Positions 1 through 6,682 of a stretch of 10,612 nucleotides of DNA are shown here, in pieces (position 1 is the first letter of the stretch; every line of letters starts with the position of its first letter). The position numbers and the translations under genes are program-made. The notes below the pieces were generated by a model. It was not told the DNA's origin. It worked only from the letters and a program-made list of their open reading frames with translations, and made no database searches. Source of the DNA: JAVDCA01 sp035764045 (lineage in GTDB: Bacteria; Pseudomonadota; Alphaproteobacteria; Rhizobiales; Xanthobacteraceae); assembly GCA_035764045.1 (NCBI GenBank), contig DASTZX010000030.1, forward strand, positions 1 through 10,612, given 5' to 3'.

Positions 1-147
1 CCCATAGGCGCCGAACGCGTAGAACGAGCCGTGCGTGACGTTGAGGATCTTCATCACGCCGAAGATCAGCGTGAGCCCGACCGCGACGAGGAACAGATAG
101 GCCGCGTAGACGAGGCCGTCAGTCAGGATCGCAAAGGCGGTCAGCAC
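1..147 (-). CDS. livH: Branched-chain amino acid ABC transporter permease, LivH type (N-terminal 49 residues; gene runs off the left edge)
   Basis: The first 49 codons are present. The translation starts VLTAFAILTDGLVYAAYLF and continues into VGLTLIFGVMKILNVTHGSF. The stretch GLTLIFGVMKILNVTHG followed by FYAFGAYG is the hallmark N-terminus of the LivH family of inner-membrane permeases in hydrophobic amino acid ABC importers (LivHMGF/HAAT). These permeases form the translocation channel with LivM. I chose the GTG at 147 because GGAG (complement of 154-157) sits 6 nt upstream and the family N-terminus begins immediately after it. The first membrane helix spans about residues 5-30. Partner genes (livM, livG, livF, the binding protein) would lie beyond the left edge and are not visible. 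The substrate cannot be told from this fragment: LivH paralogues in rhizobia also serve urea, amides and aromatic acids. Confidence 0.88.
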   Translation of the reverse strand, partial: MLTAFAILTDGLVYAAYLFLVAVGLTLIFGVMKILNVTHGSFYAFGAYG

Positions 148-188
148 GGAATTCTCCGACGCTGCTTAATGCGCACGGCGCCTGCGCT

Positions 189-215
189 CCTCTCCCCGCC
201 TCTTGCGGGAAGAGG
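189..215. repeat. REP-like GC-rich palindrome, copy 1 (imperfect)
   Basis: Arms CCTCTCCCCGC (189-199) and GCGGGAAGAGG (205-215) are complementary apart from one position and enclose a 5-nt loop. The following bases, GTTGGGGTAAGGGG (216-229), match the flank that usually accompanies this palindrome in alphaproteobacterial intergenic regions, from my general knowledge of such genomes. It lies about 40 bp upstream of the livH start and shares its arm sequence with the second copy at 307-330. Confidence 0.7.
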
Positions 216-306
216 GTTGGGGTAAGGGGCCGCTGAACTTCAGCACGGCAGGACGCAAGAACGACTCGCGGCAGCGCCCCCTCAACCGCCGCGCTTCGCG
301 CGTCGA

Positions 307-330
307 CCTCTCCCCGCATGCGGGGAGAGG
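307..330. repeat. REP-like GC-rich palindrome, copy 2 (perfect 24 bp)
   Basis: CCTCTCCCCGCA followed directly by TGCGGGGAGAGG is a perfect 24-bp palindrome with no spacer. It begins 9 bp beyond the stop codon of the minus-strand cysteine-rich protein gene (340-342), so the transcript of that gene would fold it right after the stop. There is no U-tract, so it is not a canonical intrinsic terminator, although it could stabilise the 3' end or block exonucleases. The arm is the same as that of the repeat at 189-215. Confidence 0.75.
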
Positions 331-339
331 TGAAGAAGG

Positions 340-900
340 CTACTGGCAGAGCGCGCGCGTGACGTAGCTCTCGAGCACGCAACGGGGCGGCTCGCCGTCG
401 GGGCGATTGAGCGCGACCGGCGGGCATTTCTCCGCCGTCTGGAAATCGATGCTGCCGCCCGAGGCGAAACCGTGCGCCTTGCAGATCGTCTCGGCCGCGG
501 TGCGGCAGTCGGGGGCGCCGTTGGGGGCGGTCGGGCAGATCGCGCGCTCGGAAATCACGCGCGCGCGCGGCCAGCGGGAGACGGCATCGGCGGTGTCGCG
601 GGTCGCGGCGCCCGCCGCATCGGCGGCATCCTTGGCGGCGCCGGCCGCGCCCTTGAGGCCCGAATTCCAGGTGCTGACCGAGTCCTCGATGAAATGGCCG
701 AGGGAATCGATGAATCCGGATTTCTGGCCTGGCGCAGCTGGGGGCGAGGCGGTTCCGTCGGGCTGGGCCTGCGGTTCCGGCGGCGCCGCGGGAGGCGGCA
801 TCTGCGCGGCCGCACCGGCGACGAGCAGCATCAGGGCCGCCGCCGCGCAGCCCATGCGCAACGCGTTCCGTCCGCCAGCCATTGCGTGTCGCCTGATCAT
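340..900 (-). CDS. Secreted six-cysteine hypothetical protein (Bradyrhizobiaceae-type conserved protein)
   Basis: This is a protein of about 186 residues with no known function. It starts with a basic n-region and a hydrophobic segment (MGCAAAALMLLVAGAAAQ, about 16-33), a good Sec signal peptide with likely cleavage after AAA. A Pro/Ala-rich linker follows (about 34-58), then GFIDSLGHFIEDSVSTWNS, then an Ala/Lys/Asp-rich amphipathic stretch (about 80-107). The C-terminal domain carries six cysteines (122, 132, 140, 159, 174, 185), an even number that fits three disulfides in the periplasm. The pattern ICPTAPNGAPDC plus a C-terminal xLCQ resembles a hypothetical family I recall from Bradyrhizobium and relatives. 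The start is uncertain: in-frame ATGs lie at 945, 918, 900 and 882. I take 900, but 882 is equally compatible with the signal peptide. The gene lies 97 bp downstream of the YqaA-like gene on the same strand. Confidence 0.72.
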   Translation of the reverse strand: MIRRHAMAGGRNALRMGCAAAALMLLVAGAAAQMPPPAAPPEPQAQPDGTASPPAAPGQKSGFIDSLGHFIEDSVSTWNSGLKGAAGAAKDAADAAGAATRDTADAVSRWPRARVISERAICPTAPNGAPDCRTAAETICKAHGFASGGSIDFQTAEKCPPVALNRPDGEPPRCVLESYVTRALCQ

Positions 901-997
901 CCCCGCCCCGGACATCGCGGTCCCCACAGGCCGCGGCGGTGTCACAGCCTAGTCCGCGGCATGGCGAAATTATGATTCGAGACGCGGGGCAGGCTCA

Positions 998-1579
998 TCA
1001 GAACAGGTACAGGGCCGCGACGACGCCGGCCACGAGGACGAGCAGCCCGATGGTGAACCAGAAGCCGAGCCGCTCCTCGATCATGACGCGCGCCTTGGCG
1101 CCGTAGCGGTTGAGCAGGAACGCCGTGAAATAGAACCGCATGCCACGGGCGACGAAGGAAAAAATCACGAACAGGCCGAGATTGTAGCCGGCGAACCCGG
1201 ACGTAATGGTGACGATCTTGTAGGGGATCGGGGTGACGCCCTTGACCAGGATGATCAGGGTCCCCCATCGCGCATAGGCTTCACGAAACGCCTCGACCTT
1301 GTCGCCATAGCCGTAGAGCTGGATCAGCCAGTGGCCGATGGTGTCGTAGAGATAGGCGCCGATCACGTAGCCCAGGACGCCCCCCGCCACCGAGGTGAGA
1401 GTGCACACCGTCGCATAGGTCCAGGCCCGCTGCGGCCGCGCGAGCGACATCGGGATGAGCATGGTGTCGGGCGGAATCGGAAAGACCGAGCTTTCCGCAA
1501 AGGAGATCAGGCCCATCAGCCACAGCGCATGGGGCTTGTCGGCGGAGGCGATGCACCAGTCGTAGATCCGTCGCAGCAT
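998..1579 (-). CDS. yqaA: YqaA family (DedA/VTT-domain) inner-membrane protein
   Basis: A polytopic membrane protein of 193 residues, the usual size for the YqaA branch of the DedA/SNARE-associated (VTT) superfamily. The N-terminal re-entrant region contains FAESSVFPIPPDTMLIPMSL (27-46), the rhizobial version of the family's proline-rich entry motif. A Gly-rich helix follows (about 58-77). The conserved segment VTPIPYKIVTITSGFAGYNL (115-134) leads into a helix ending FVARGMRFYF (142-151), and a C-terminal hydrophobic helix spans about 172-193. DedA proteins are thought to act as flippases or transporters for polyprenyl-phosphate or phospholipids and to support envelope integrity. The YqaA branch itself is poorly characterised, so no substrate is claimed. 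The ATG at 1579 is the only sensible start, and its Shine-Dalgarno is weak. It follows the hisE-like gene by 100 bp on the same strand. Confidence 0.85.
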   Translation of the reverse strand: MLRRIYDWCIASADKPHALWLMGLISFAESSVFPIPPDTMLIPMSLARPQRAWTYATVCTLTSVAGGVLGYVIGAYLYDTIGHWLIQLYGYGDKVEAFREAYARWGTLIILVKGVTPIPYKIVTITSGFAGYNLGLFVIFSFVARGMRFYFTAFLLNRYGAKARVMIEERLGFWFTIGLLVLVAGVVAALYLF

Positions 1580-1679
1580 GAGGCGTGCTTAGCGTATGTT
1601 CCGGCGAAGCGAAACCCGAAACGCGGAGCCGTGCGCCGGCAACGGCGCCGGGGCGGCGACGGGCCTTGCGATGGGGGGT

Positions 1680-2060
1680 TCAGCCGCGCTTGCGCAGGCG
1701 CGGCGCATCGATCGCCGCGATGTGATGCCGCAGCTTGTCCCCGCGCCGGTTCTTCGGAAGCTTCTCGGCGATGCCGAACAGCCGCTCACGGCGATCCATC
1801 TCGTTCCAGACGTCCTGCGGATCGACGCCGCAGGCGGCCCACAAAACGACGAAGTTGTAGAGAAGATCGGCGCTCTCACGCACCACCGCGTCGCGGCTGC
1901 CGTGGAGCACCTCGATCACGACCTCGAGGGCTTCCTCGCCGAGCTTCTTCGCCATCTTGGTGCGGCCGGCATGCAGCAGCCGCGAGGTCCGCGAGGTCGC
2001 GGGATCCCCTTTCCTGGCCGCCAGGACCGCTGCATAAAGCCGGTCGACCGAATCACTCAT
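1680..2060 (-). CDS. hisE: Phosphoribosyl-ATP diphosphatase (HisE-type, MazG-like fold)
   Basis: A 126-residue all-alpha pyrophosphohydrolase that would convert phosphoribosyl-ATP to phosphoribosyl-AMP plus diphosphate, the second step of histidine biosynthesis, in the cytoplasm. The metal-binding acidic motifs are clear: KKLGEEALEVVIE (38-50) followed by ESADLLYNFVVLW (62-74), the EExxE...ExxD signature shared with MazG. It is longer than the common HisE of about 107 residues, owing to a basic C-terminal tail (about 98-126) with KLPKNRRGDKLRHH and a final RLRKRG. No other his gene is nearby. Rhizobiales genomes can carry a second HisE-like gene away from the his operon, and this may be that paralogue, so its true substrate is less certain than its fold. 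I chose the ATG at 2060. An in-frame TTG at 2081 would add seven residues. It lies 107 bp after putA. Confidence 0.85.
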   Translation of the reverse strand: MSDSVDRLYAAVLAARKGDPATSRTSRLLHAGRTKMAKKLGEEALEVVIEVLHGSRDAVVRESADLLYNFVVLWAACGVDPQDVWNEMDRRERLFGIAEKLPKNRRGDKLRHHIAAIDAPRLRKRG

Positions 2061-2167
2061 GCGGTCAACTCTAACGGGCAAAGGTTAAGACGAGAATCCA
2101 CGGCGATGCGCAAATGCGCGGACCGGTGACGGACCGTTAAGCATGCGCGGGCGCAGAGCGCCTCGCC

Positions 2168-5100
2168 CTACTCCTCTTCGGCGAGCAGGCTCGCATTGCC
2201 GCCGACCGCCGCGGTGTTGACGGTGACCACCTGCTCGAGCGCGAACCGCCGCACATAGTTCGGGCCGCCTGCCTTGGGGCCGGTGCCGGACAATCCGCTG
2301 CCGCCGAACGGCTGGGTGCCGACGACAGCGCCGATCATGCTGCGGTTGACGTAGATGTTGCCGTTGGCAAGGCGGCGCGCGATGCGGGCGGCGGTCGCGT
2401 CGATGCGCGAATGGACGCCGAGCGTGAGGCCATAGCCGTTGGCGCCGATGTCGTCGATCACCGCATCGAGCTCGTCCGCCGGATAGCGGACCACGTGCAG
2501 GATCGGGCCGAAGACCTCGTCCTTGAGGTCGCGCGCGCGATCGAGGGCGACGATCGCGAGAGGCACGTAGGTGCCCGCTGCCGGCAGCGGCCGATCGCGG
2601 TCCCAGCGGAAGACCACCCGCCCCTGCGCCTCGGCATCGGCGATCCAACGCATGAGACGCTGCTGTGCCTCGGTGTCGATGACCGGGCCGACATGGGTCG
2701 CCGGGTCGCGCGGATCGCCGAGTGCGAGCTCGCGCGCGGCGCCGGCGATCATGCCGATCACCCGGTCGGCGACGTCGTCCTGCACGCATAGAAGGCGGAG
2801 CGCCGAGCAGCGCTGGCCGGCGGAACGGAAGCTCGAGATGAGCACGTCGTCGGTGACCTGCTCCGGCAGGGCGGTGGCGTCGACGATCATCGCATTGACG
2901 CCGCCGGTCTCCGCGATCAGCGGCACGATCGGCGCATCCCGGGCGGCGAGCGCCCGGTTGATGGACCGCGCGACCTCCGTCGAGCCCGTGAAGGCGACGC
3001 CGGCAACATTTCGGTGGGAGACGAGCAGCGCGCCGACGCGGCCGTCCCCCGGCATGAGATGAAGCGCGCTCGGCGGAATGCCGGCCGCGTGGAGGAGCCG
3101 CACCGCCTCCGCGGCGACGAGCGGCGTCTGCTCGGCGGGCTTGGCCACGACCGCATTGCCGGCCGCCAGCGCGGCGGCGACCTGGCCGGTGAAGATCGCC
3201 AGCGGAAAGTTCCACGGGCTGATGCAGACGAAGACCCCGCGCCCGCGGTAGCGCAGCTCGTTCGACTCGCCGGTGGGGCCGGGCAGCGTCTCCGGCGCGA
3301 GCGCATCGCGCGCCTCGCCCGCGTAGTAGCGGCAGAAGTCGGCCGCCTCGCGCACCTCGGACACCGCGTCGTCGAGCGTCTTGCCGCCTTCGGCCTGCAA
3401 GAGCGCGATCAGCCGGCCGCGATGCGCTTCGAGGAGGCCGCCGGCGCGCATCAGCGCGGCCGCGCGTTTCTCGCGCGGGGTCAGGTCCCAGGCCGGGAAT
3501 CCGGCCGACGCCGCCGCCATCGCGGCAGTCACGAGCGCCTGATCGCCTTCGCTGACCGAGCCGACCGAAGCGCCGTCGATCGGCGAGATGACGGCGCGAC
3601 GGGCGCCCGCGAGGGCCACGCCGTCGAGGAGCGGCGCAGCTTGCGGATTGGCCGGGGCCGCTGCGCGAACATCGGCGATCAGCGCATCGAGGCTCGCGCG
3701 GTCGCCGAACTCGACCCCGGCAGAATTCGGGCGTGCCTCGCCATAGATGTCGCGCGGCAGCGGAATCTTCGGATGGCGGGCCTGGGCGGGGTCGGCGATG
3801 AAAGCCTGCGGACGCTTGAGCACGTTCGCAATCGGCACGGTGGCGTCCGCGGCGACCGAGACGAAGGAGGAGTTCGCGCCGTTCTCCAACAGCCGCCGCA
3901 CTAGGTAGGCGAGGAGATCGCGATGACCTCCGACCGGGGCATAGACCCGGCAGGCGGCATCCGGCGCCTCGGCGACCAGCGCCGCGTAAAGCGCCTCGCC
4001 CATGCCGTGGAGCCGCTGGAACTCGTAACCCGTGACGCCGCCTGCCTCCTCGATGGTGATGGCGACCGCGAGCGCGTTATGGGTGGCGATCTGCGGAAGG
4101 ATGCGCGGCCGCGCCGCCAGAAGCCGGCGCGTGCAGGCGAGGAAGCAAAGATCGGTCATCGCCTTGCGGGTGAAGACCGGGTAATCGGCCAGCCCGCGCT
4201 CCTGCGCGCGCTTGACCTCGGTGTCCCAATAGGCGCCCTTGACGAGGCGGACCATCAGCCGCCGGTCGAGCTGCTCGGCGAGCGCCACGGTCCAGTCGAT
4301 CACCGCGAGGCTGCGCTTCTGATAGGCCTGAATCGCGAGGCCGAATCCGTCCCAGCCGGAGAGCGAAGGATCGGCGAGGGTGCGGGCGATGACGTCGAGC
4401 GAGAGCTCGAGCCGATCCGCCTCTTCGGCGTCGACGGTGAGATTGAGATCGTACCCCTTCGCCTTGCGGGCGAGCTCGACCACGCGCGGCACCAGCTCAT
4501 CGAGCACGCGCGCACGTGACACCGCCTCGTAGCGCGGATGCAGCGCCGAGAGCTTGACCGAAATGCCGGGCCGATCGGGGAGCGGCCGGTTGCCGCCGGT
4601 GCGGCCGATGGCGTCGATCGCGGCCGCGTAGGCGGCGAAATAGCGCTCGGCGTCCTCCGCGGTGCGCGCGCCCTCGCCCAGCATGTCGAACGAGTAGCGC
4701 GCCGTTCCATGGACCTTGGCGCGGCCGAGCGCCTCCTCGATGCTCTGCCCGAGAACGAAGTGCGAGCCGAGAAGCCGCATCGCCTGGCGGGTGGCGGCCC
4801 GCACCGCCGGCAGGCCGAGCCGGCCGACCAGGCTCGCCACGATGGTCTCGGGCGTCTCGTGCGCCTCGATGATCCGCGCGGAAAGCCCGAGCGCCCAGGC
4901 GGAGGCCGAGACCAGCAGCGCGTCCGAGCGCACCTCGTGACGGGTGAAGTCGGCCGTGAGCTTGTCCTCGATCAGGCGGTCGGCGGTGGCATTGTCCGGC
5001 ACGCGCAGCAAGGCTTCGGCCAGCACCATGAGGGCAAGGCCCTCCTTGGTGGAGAGCGAGTACTCGTGGAGGAAATCCTCGATCCCGCCAACGCCGCCGG

Positions 5101-5293
5101 CACGCGCGCGGATCGCCTCGATCAGTTTTCGGGCGCGCGCATCGATCCGTGCCTCGGCGCCCGCGGGCCGGCCGGCTTGCGCGAGGAAGCGCGCCGCAAG
5201 CTCCTCGTCGGGGACCCCATAGGGCGCGTGCAGCGCGGTCCGCTCCGGCGCAGCGGCCGGCGCGACTTGCGCTGGTTTGGCGTCGGCGGGCAT
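2168..5293 (-). CDS. putA: Bifunctional proline dehydrogenase / L-glutamate-gamma-semialdehyde dehydrogenase PutA
   Basis: PutA oxidises proline to glutamate in two steps, using FAD for proline dehydrogenase (PRODH) and NAD+ for the aldehyde dehydrogenase (ALDH), with internal channelling. The 1041 residues begin with a helical arm (SLSTKEGLALMVLAEALLR, about 80-98). The PRODH barrel follows, with ISVKLSALHPRYE (244-256), LVKGAYWDTEVKRAQ (350-364) and LVRRLLENGANSSF (464-477), whose paired arginines bind the proline carboxylate. The ALDH half has ISPWNFPLA (691-699), FTGSTEV (768-774), catalytic Glu795 in AETGG, catalytic Cys829 in SAGQRCSA, EVFGPI (926-931) and PFGGSGLSGTGPKAGGPNYV (995-1014). 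The conserved PutA tail, VNTAAVGGNASLL (about 1025-1037), is present. There is no N-terminal ribbon-helix-helix domain, so this is the minimal non-autoregulatory type usual in rhizobia. I chose the ATG at 5293: the in-frame extension to 5446 is low complexity, Arg-rich and overlaps lysR. A 7-bp inverted repeat (5318-5324/5344-5350) lies in the leader. Confidence 0.97.
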   Translation of the reverse strand: MPADAKPAQVAPAAAPERTALHAPYGVPDEELAARFLAQAGRPAGAEARIDARARKLIEAIRARAGGVGGIEDFLHEYSLSTKEGLALMVLAEALLRVPDNATADRLIEDKLTADFTRHEVRSDALLVSASAWALGLSARIIEAHETPETIVASLVGRLGLPAVRAATRQAMRLLGSHFVLGQSIEEALGRAKVHGTARYSFDMLGEGARTAEDAERYFAAYAAAIDAIGRTGGNRPLPDRPGISVKLSALHPRYEAVSRARVLDELVPRVVELARKAKGYDLNLTVDAEEADRLELSLDVIARTLADPSLSGWDGFGLAIQAYQKRSLAVIDWTVALAEQLDRRLMVRLVKGAYWDTEVKRAQERGLADYPVFTRKAMTDLCFLACTRRLLAARPRILPQIATHNALAVAITIEEAGGVTGYEFQRLHGMGEALYAALVAEAPDAACRVYAPVGGHRDLLAYLVRRLLENGANSSFVSVAADATVPIANVLKRPQAFIADPAQARHPKIPLPRDIYGEARPNSAGVEFGDRASLDALIADVRAAAPANPQAAPLLDGVALAGARRAVISPIDGASVGSVSEGDQALVTAAMAAASAGFPAWDLTPREKRAAALMRAGGLLEAHRGRLIALLQAEGGKTLDDAVSEVREAADFCRYYAGEARDALAPETLPGPTGESNELRYRGRGVFVCISPWNFPLAIFTGQVAAALAAGNAVVAKPAEQTPLVAAEAVRLLHAAGIPPSALHLMPGDGRVGALLVSHRNVAGVAFTGSTEVARSINRALAARDAPIVPLIAETGGVNAMIVDATALPEQVTDDVLISSFRSAGQRCSALRLLCVQDDVADRVIGMIAGAARELALGDPRDPATHVGPVIDTEAQQRLMRWIADAEAQGRVVFRWDRDRPLPAAGTYVPLAIVALDRARDLKDEVFGPILHVVRYPADELDAVIDDIGANGYGLTLGVHSRIDATAARIARRLANGNIYVNRSMIGAVVGTQPFGGSGLSGTGPKAGGPNYVRRFALEQVVTVNTAAVGGNASLLAEEE

Positions 5294-5423
5294 GGGACTT
5301 GATCGCGCTTTCGTTGCGGAGCGGCGCCGCGGCCGACTCCGCCCCGCTCCACGCGCAAAATGGGCGCTTCGGGTTTCGATCGCAACCGTTTGCGCGCGGG
5401 CGTCCCCAGCATCGCGCTTCACG

Positions 5424-6320
5424 TCAGCTGGCGGCCCGCTCCGCACGCTTGAGGTCCGGCGCGGGACCGCCCATCAGGGCCTCGGCAAAGGCGCGGGCGA
5501 ACTCGGCTGCCATCTCGTCGGCGCCGTCGCGAATGCAGACGTTGCAGACGATCGGCGGCAGGCGGGGCAGCGGCGCGTCCGCCCAGACGACCAGGCCCGC
5601 AGCGCGCGACATGCAGCGCGGCAGCGCCATCACGCCGAGCCCGGCGCCCGCCGCAGCCGCGAGGCCGCCGAGGCGCGTGTCGGCGAACGGCAGGGTGTAC
5701 TCGCGCCCCGCCCGTTCAAGCGCATCGATCACCTGACGATGGGTGAGGCAATTCTCACCGGCGCTCACCAAGGGGACCGGAAGATCGGGTTCGACCCTGG
5801 TGAGCGGCGCGCGCACCCAGACCAGTTCCTCGGTCCAATGGAACAGCGCCTCAGCGTGCGGACCGGCATTGGAGACCGTCAGGGCCACATCGAGCTCGCT
5901 TTGCTGCAGGTCGCGCAGCAGAAGCTCGCTCGAGGTGCTCCTGACGTGGAAGCGGATATCGGGACGCATCGCCCGGCTCCAGGCGAACGTGCGCCACAGC
6001 GGATCGCCGACGAAGTTCCCGGGAACGCCGACCCGAAGGGTCTGGGCTGCGGCCGCGGCGGTGCCGGCGACGCTGAGGATCCGGTCGTTGATCGCGAGCA
6101 GGCGGCGGGCATGGGCGAGCACATTCTCGCCGAACGCGGTGAGCGCCACGCCGGGCGCGCGCTTGTCCATCAGCTCGCCGCCAAGGATTTGCTGCAGCCG
6201 CTTGATCTGCGCGCTGACGGCGGGCTGCGTGATCCCGAGCGAGTGTGCGGCCCGGGTGAAGCTGCGCAGGTCAACGACGGCAACGAAGGTACGCAACAGC
6301 TCGGTGGGAATGTTCGTCAT
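5424..6320 (-). CDS. LysR family transcriptional regulator
   Basis: A 298-residue protein of typical LysR length. The N-terminal winged helix-turn-helix is intact: LLRTFVAVVDLRSFTRAA (8-25) and LGITQPAVSAQIKRLQQIL (28-46), followed by the wing around GVALTAFGENVLAHARRLL (57-75). The rest (about 90-290) is a periplasmic-binding-protein-like effector domain, with LRVGVPGNFVGDP at its first strand. The N-terminus MTNIPTELLRTFVAVVDLRS is a form common in Bradyrhizobium LysR proteins. The stop lies 130 bp upstream of the putA start on the same strand, so lysR is the nearest upstream gene and a candidate regulator of putA. That is positional inference only, since known rhizobial PutR proteins are of the Lrp type. 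It is also divergent from the ndvA-like gene across a 390-bp gap, which is another plausible control region. The effector is unknown. Confidence 0.93.
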   Translation of the reverse strand: MTNIPTELLRTFVAVVDLRSFTRAAHSLGITQPAVSAQIKRLQQILGGELMDKRAPGVALTAFGENVLAHARRLLAINDRILSVAGTAAAAAQTLRVGVPGNFVGDPLWRTFAWSRAMRPDIRFHVRSTSSELLLRDLQQSELDVALTVSNAGPHAEALFHWTEELVWVRAPLTRVEPDLPVPLVSAGENCLTHRQVIDALERAGREYTLPFADTRLGGLAAAAGAGLGVMALPRCMSRAAGLVVWADAPLPRLPPIVCNVCIRDGADEMAAEFARAFAEALMGGPAPDLKRAERAAS

Positions 6321-6411
6321 GGCCGCCCTGGCCGCCGTTGCAGCAATGAAGGTTGGTCAAATCCCTGCCGCCGGCATCACGACGCGGGTCGTCCGAAAGA
6401 TCGCTTCGCGA

Positions 6412-6440
6412 CTGTACTACAGCTTTTGGTTGTTTCAACC
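6412..6440. promoter_or_regulatory. Pair of short dyads, possible operators
   Basis: CTGTA-C-TACAG (6412-6422) is a perfect 5-1-5 dyad and GGTTG-TTT-CAACC (6428-6440) a perfect 5-3-5 dyad. They are 5 bp apart, in a locally AT-richer patch about 100 bp upstream of the lysR start. The position is suitable for control of lysR or of the divergent gene. No specific regulator consensus is recognised, and dyads this short can arise by chance. Confidence 0.25.
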
Positions 6441-6514
6441 GACATCTTGCGCGAACCCGACCCGCTGTGCAACCGCGCCGGCGGCCGGTCGCGACGAAAG
6501 ACATGCAGGCGACC

Positions 6515-6615
6515 GCAAATGCCGCTCGTGCCGCGAACCCGAAGTTCGCACGATTTCTCGGCGACTCTGTTTGCAAACTTCGGGTTCAAAAGCGGCACTA
6601 GCATCATAGATTTGC
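6515..6615. repeat. Long imperfect inverted repeat with two 4-nt one-sided insertions
   Basis: The left arm (6515-6550) and right arm (6572-6615) align with 32 of 36 positions complementary. The best blocks are GTGCCGC (6528-6534) with GCGGCAC (6592-6598), and GAACCCGAAGTT (6535-6546) with AACTTCGGGTTC (6576-6587). AAAA (6588-6591) and four bases near 6606-6609 are unpaired in the right arm. The arms end with GCAAAT (6515-6520) and ATTTGC (6610-6615). The unpaired centre is 6551-6571. There is no coding content and no clear target-site duplication. It could be an intergenic mosaic repeat, a small decayed non-autonomous element, or a hairpin in the leader of the ndvA-like gene. Confidence 0.8.
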
Positions 6616-6627
6616 TAGGGCCATTGA

Positions 6628-6682
6628 TTGGCGCATGTCCTTATCGGCGAACCGGTGGCCACTTCGCCGGGACATGCGCTAA
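6628..6682. repeat. RIME-like intergenic palindrome upstream of the ndvA-like gene
   Basis: GCGCATGTCC (6631-6640) pairs perfectly with GGACATGCGC (6670-6679). After a 4-nt bulge (TTAT, 6641-6644), CGGCGAA (6645-6651) pairs with TTCGCCG (6663-6669) around an 11-nt loop. Two A-T pairs and a G-T pair extend the base. The organisation (CATG-containing base, short AT-rich bulge, inner stem, loop with ACCGGT) matches a palindrome family I know as very frequent between genes in Bradyrhizobium, Rhizobium and Mesorhizobium (Rhizobium-specific intergenic mosaic elements and relatives). It ends 28 bp before the ATG at 6711, so it is probably transcribed as an RNA hairpin just upstream of the ribosome binding region. 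Confidence 0.75.

Noticed and set aside
31..427. Short open frames on both strands around the livH/hypothetical-gene gap
   Set aside because: They overlap the livH start or the REP-like palindromes and translate to low-complexity Arg/Pro/Gly sequence with no ribosome binding site.
930..960. Inverted repeat GCCGCGG/CCGCGGC as a terminator of the YqaA-like gene
   Set aside because: The arms are only 7 bp with a 17-nt loop, no T-tract, and largely alternating GC that arises easily in this composition.
3014..5302. Several long plus-strand open frames (up to 296 residues) opposite putA
   Set aside because: They mirror putA codons in GC-rich DNA, show biased Arg/Gly/Asp composition and no recognisable domains, while putA is intact and full length.
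5294..5446. Longer PutA start at 5446
   Set aside because: The extra 51 residues are low complexity and Arg-rich, overlap the lysR 3' end and have no counterpart in known minimal PutA proteins.
6576..6600. tRNA-like T-arm (GGGTTCAAAA) suggesting a tRNA fragment or attachment site
   Set aside because: No acceptor, D or anticodon arms can be built around it, and the bases are fully explained as the right arm of the inverted repeat.
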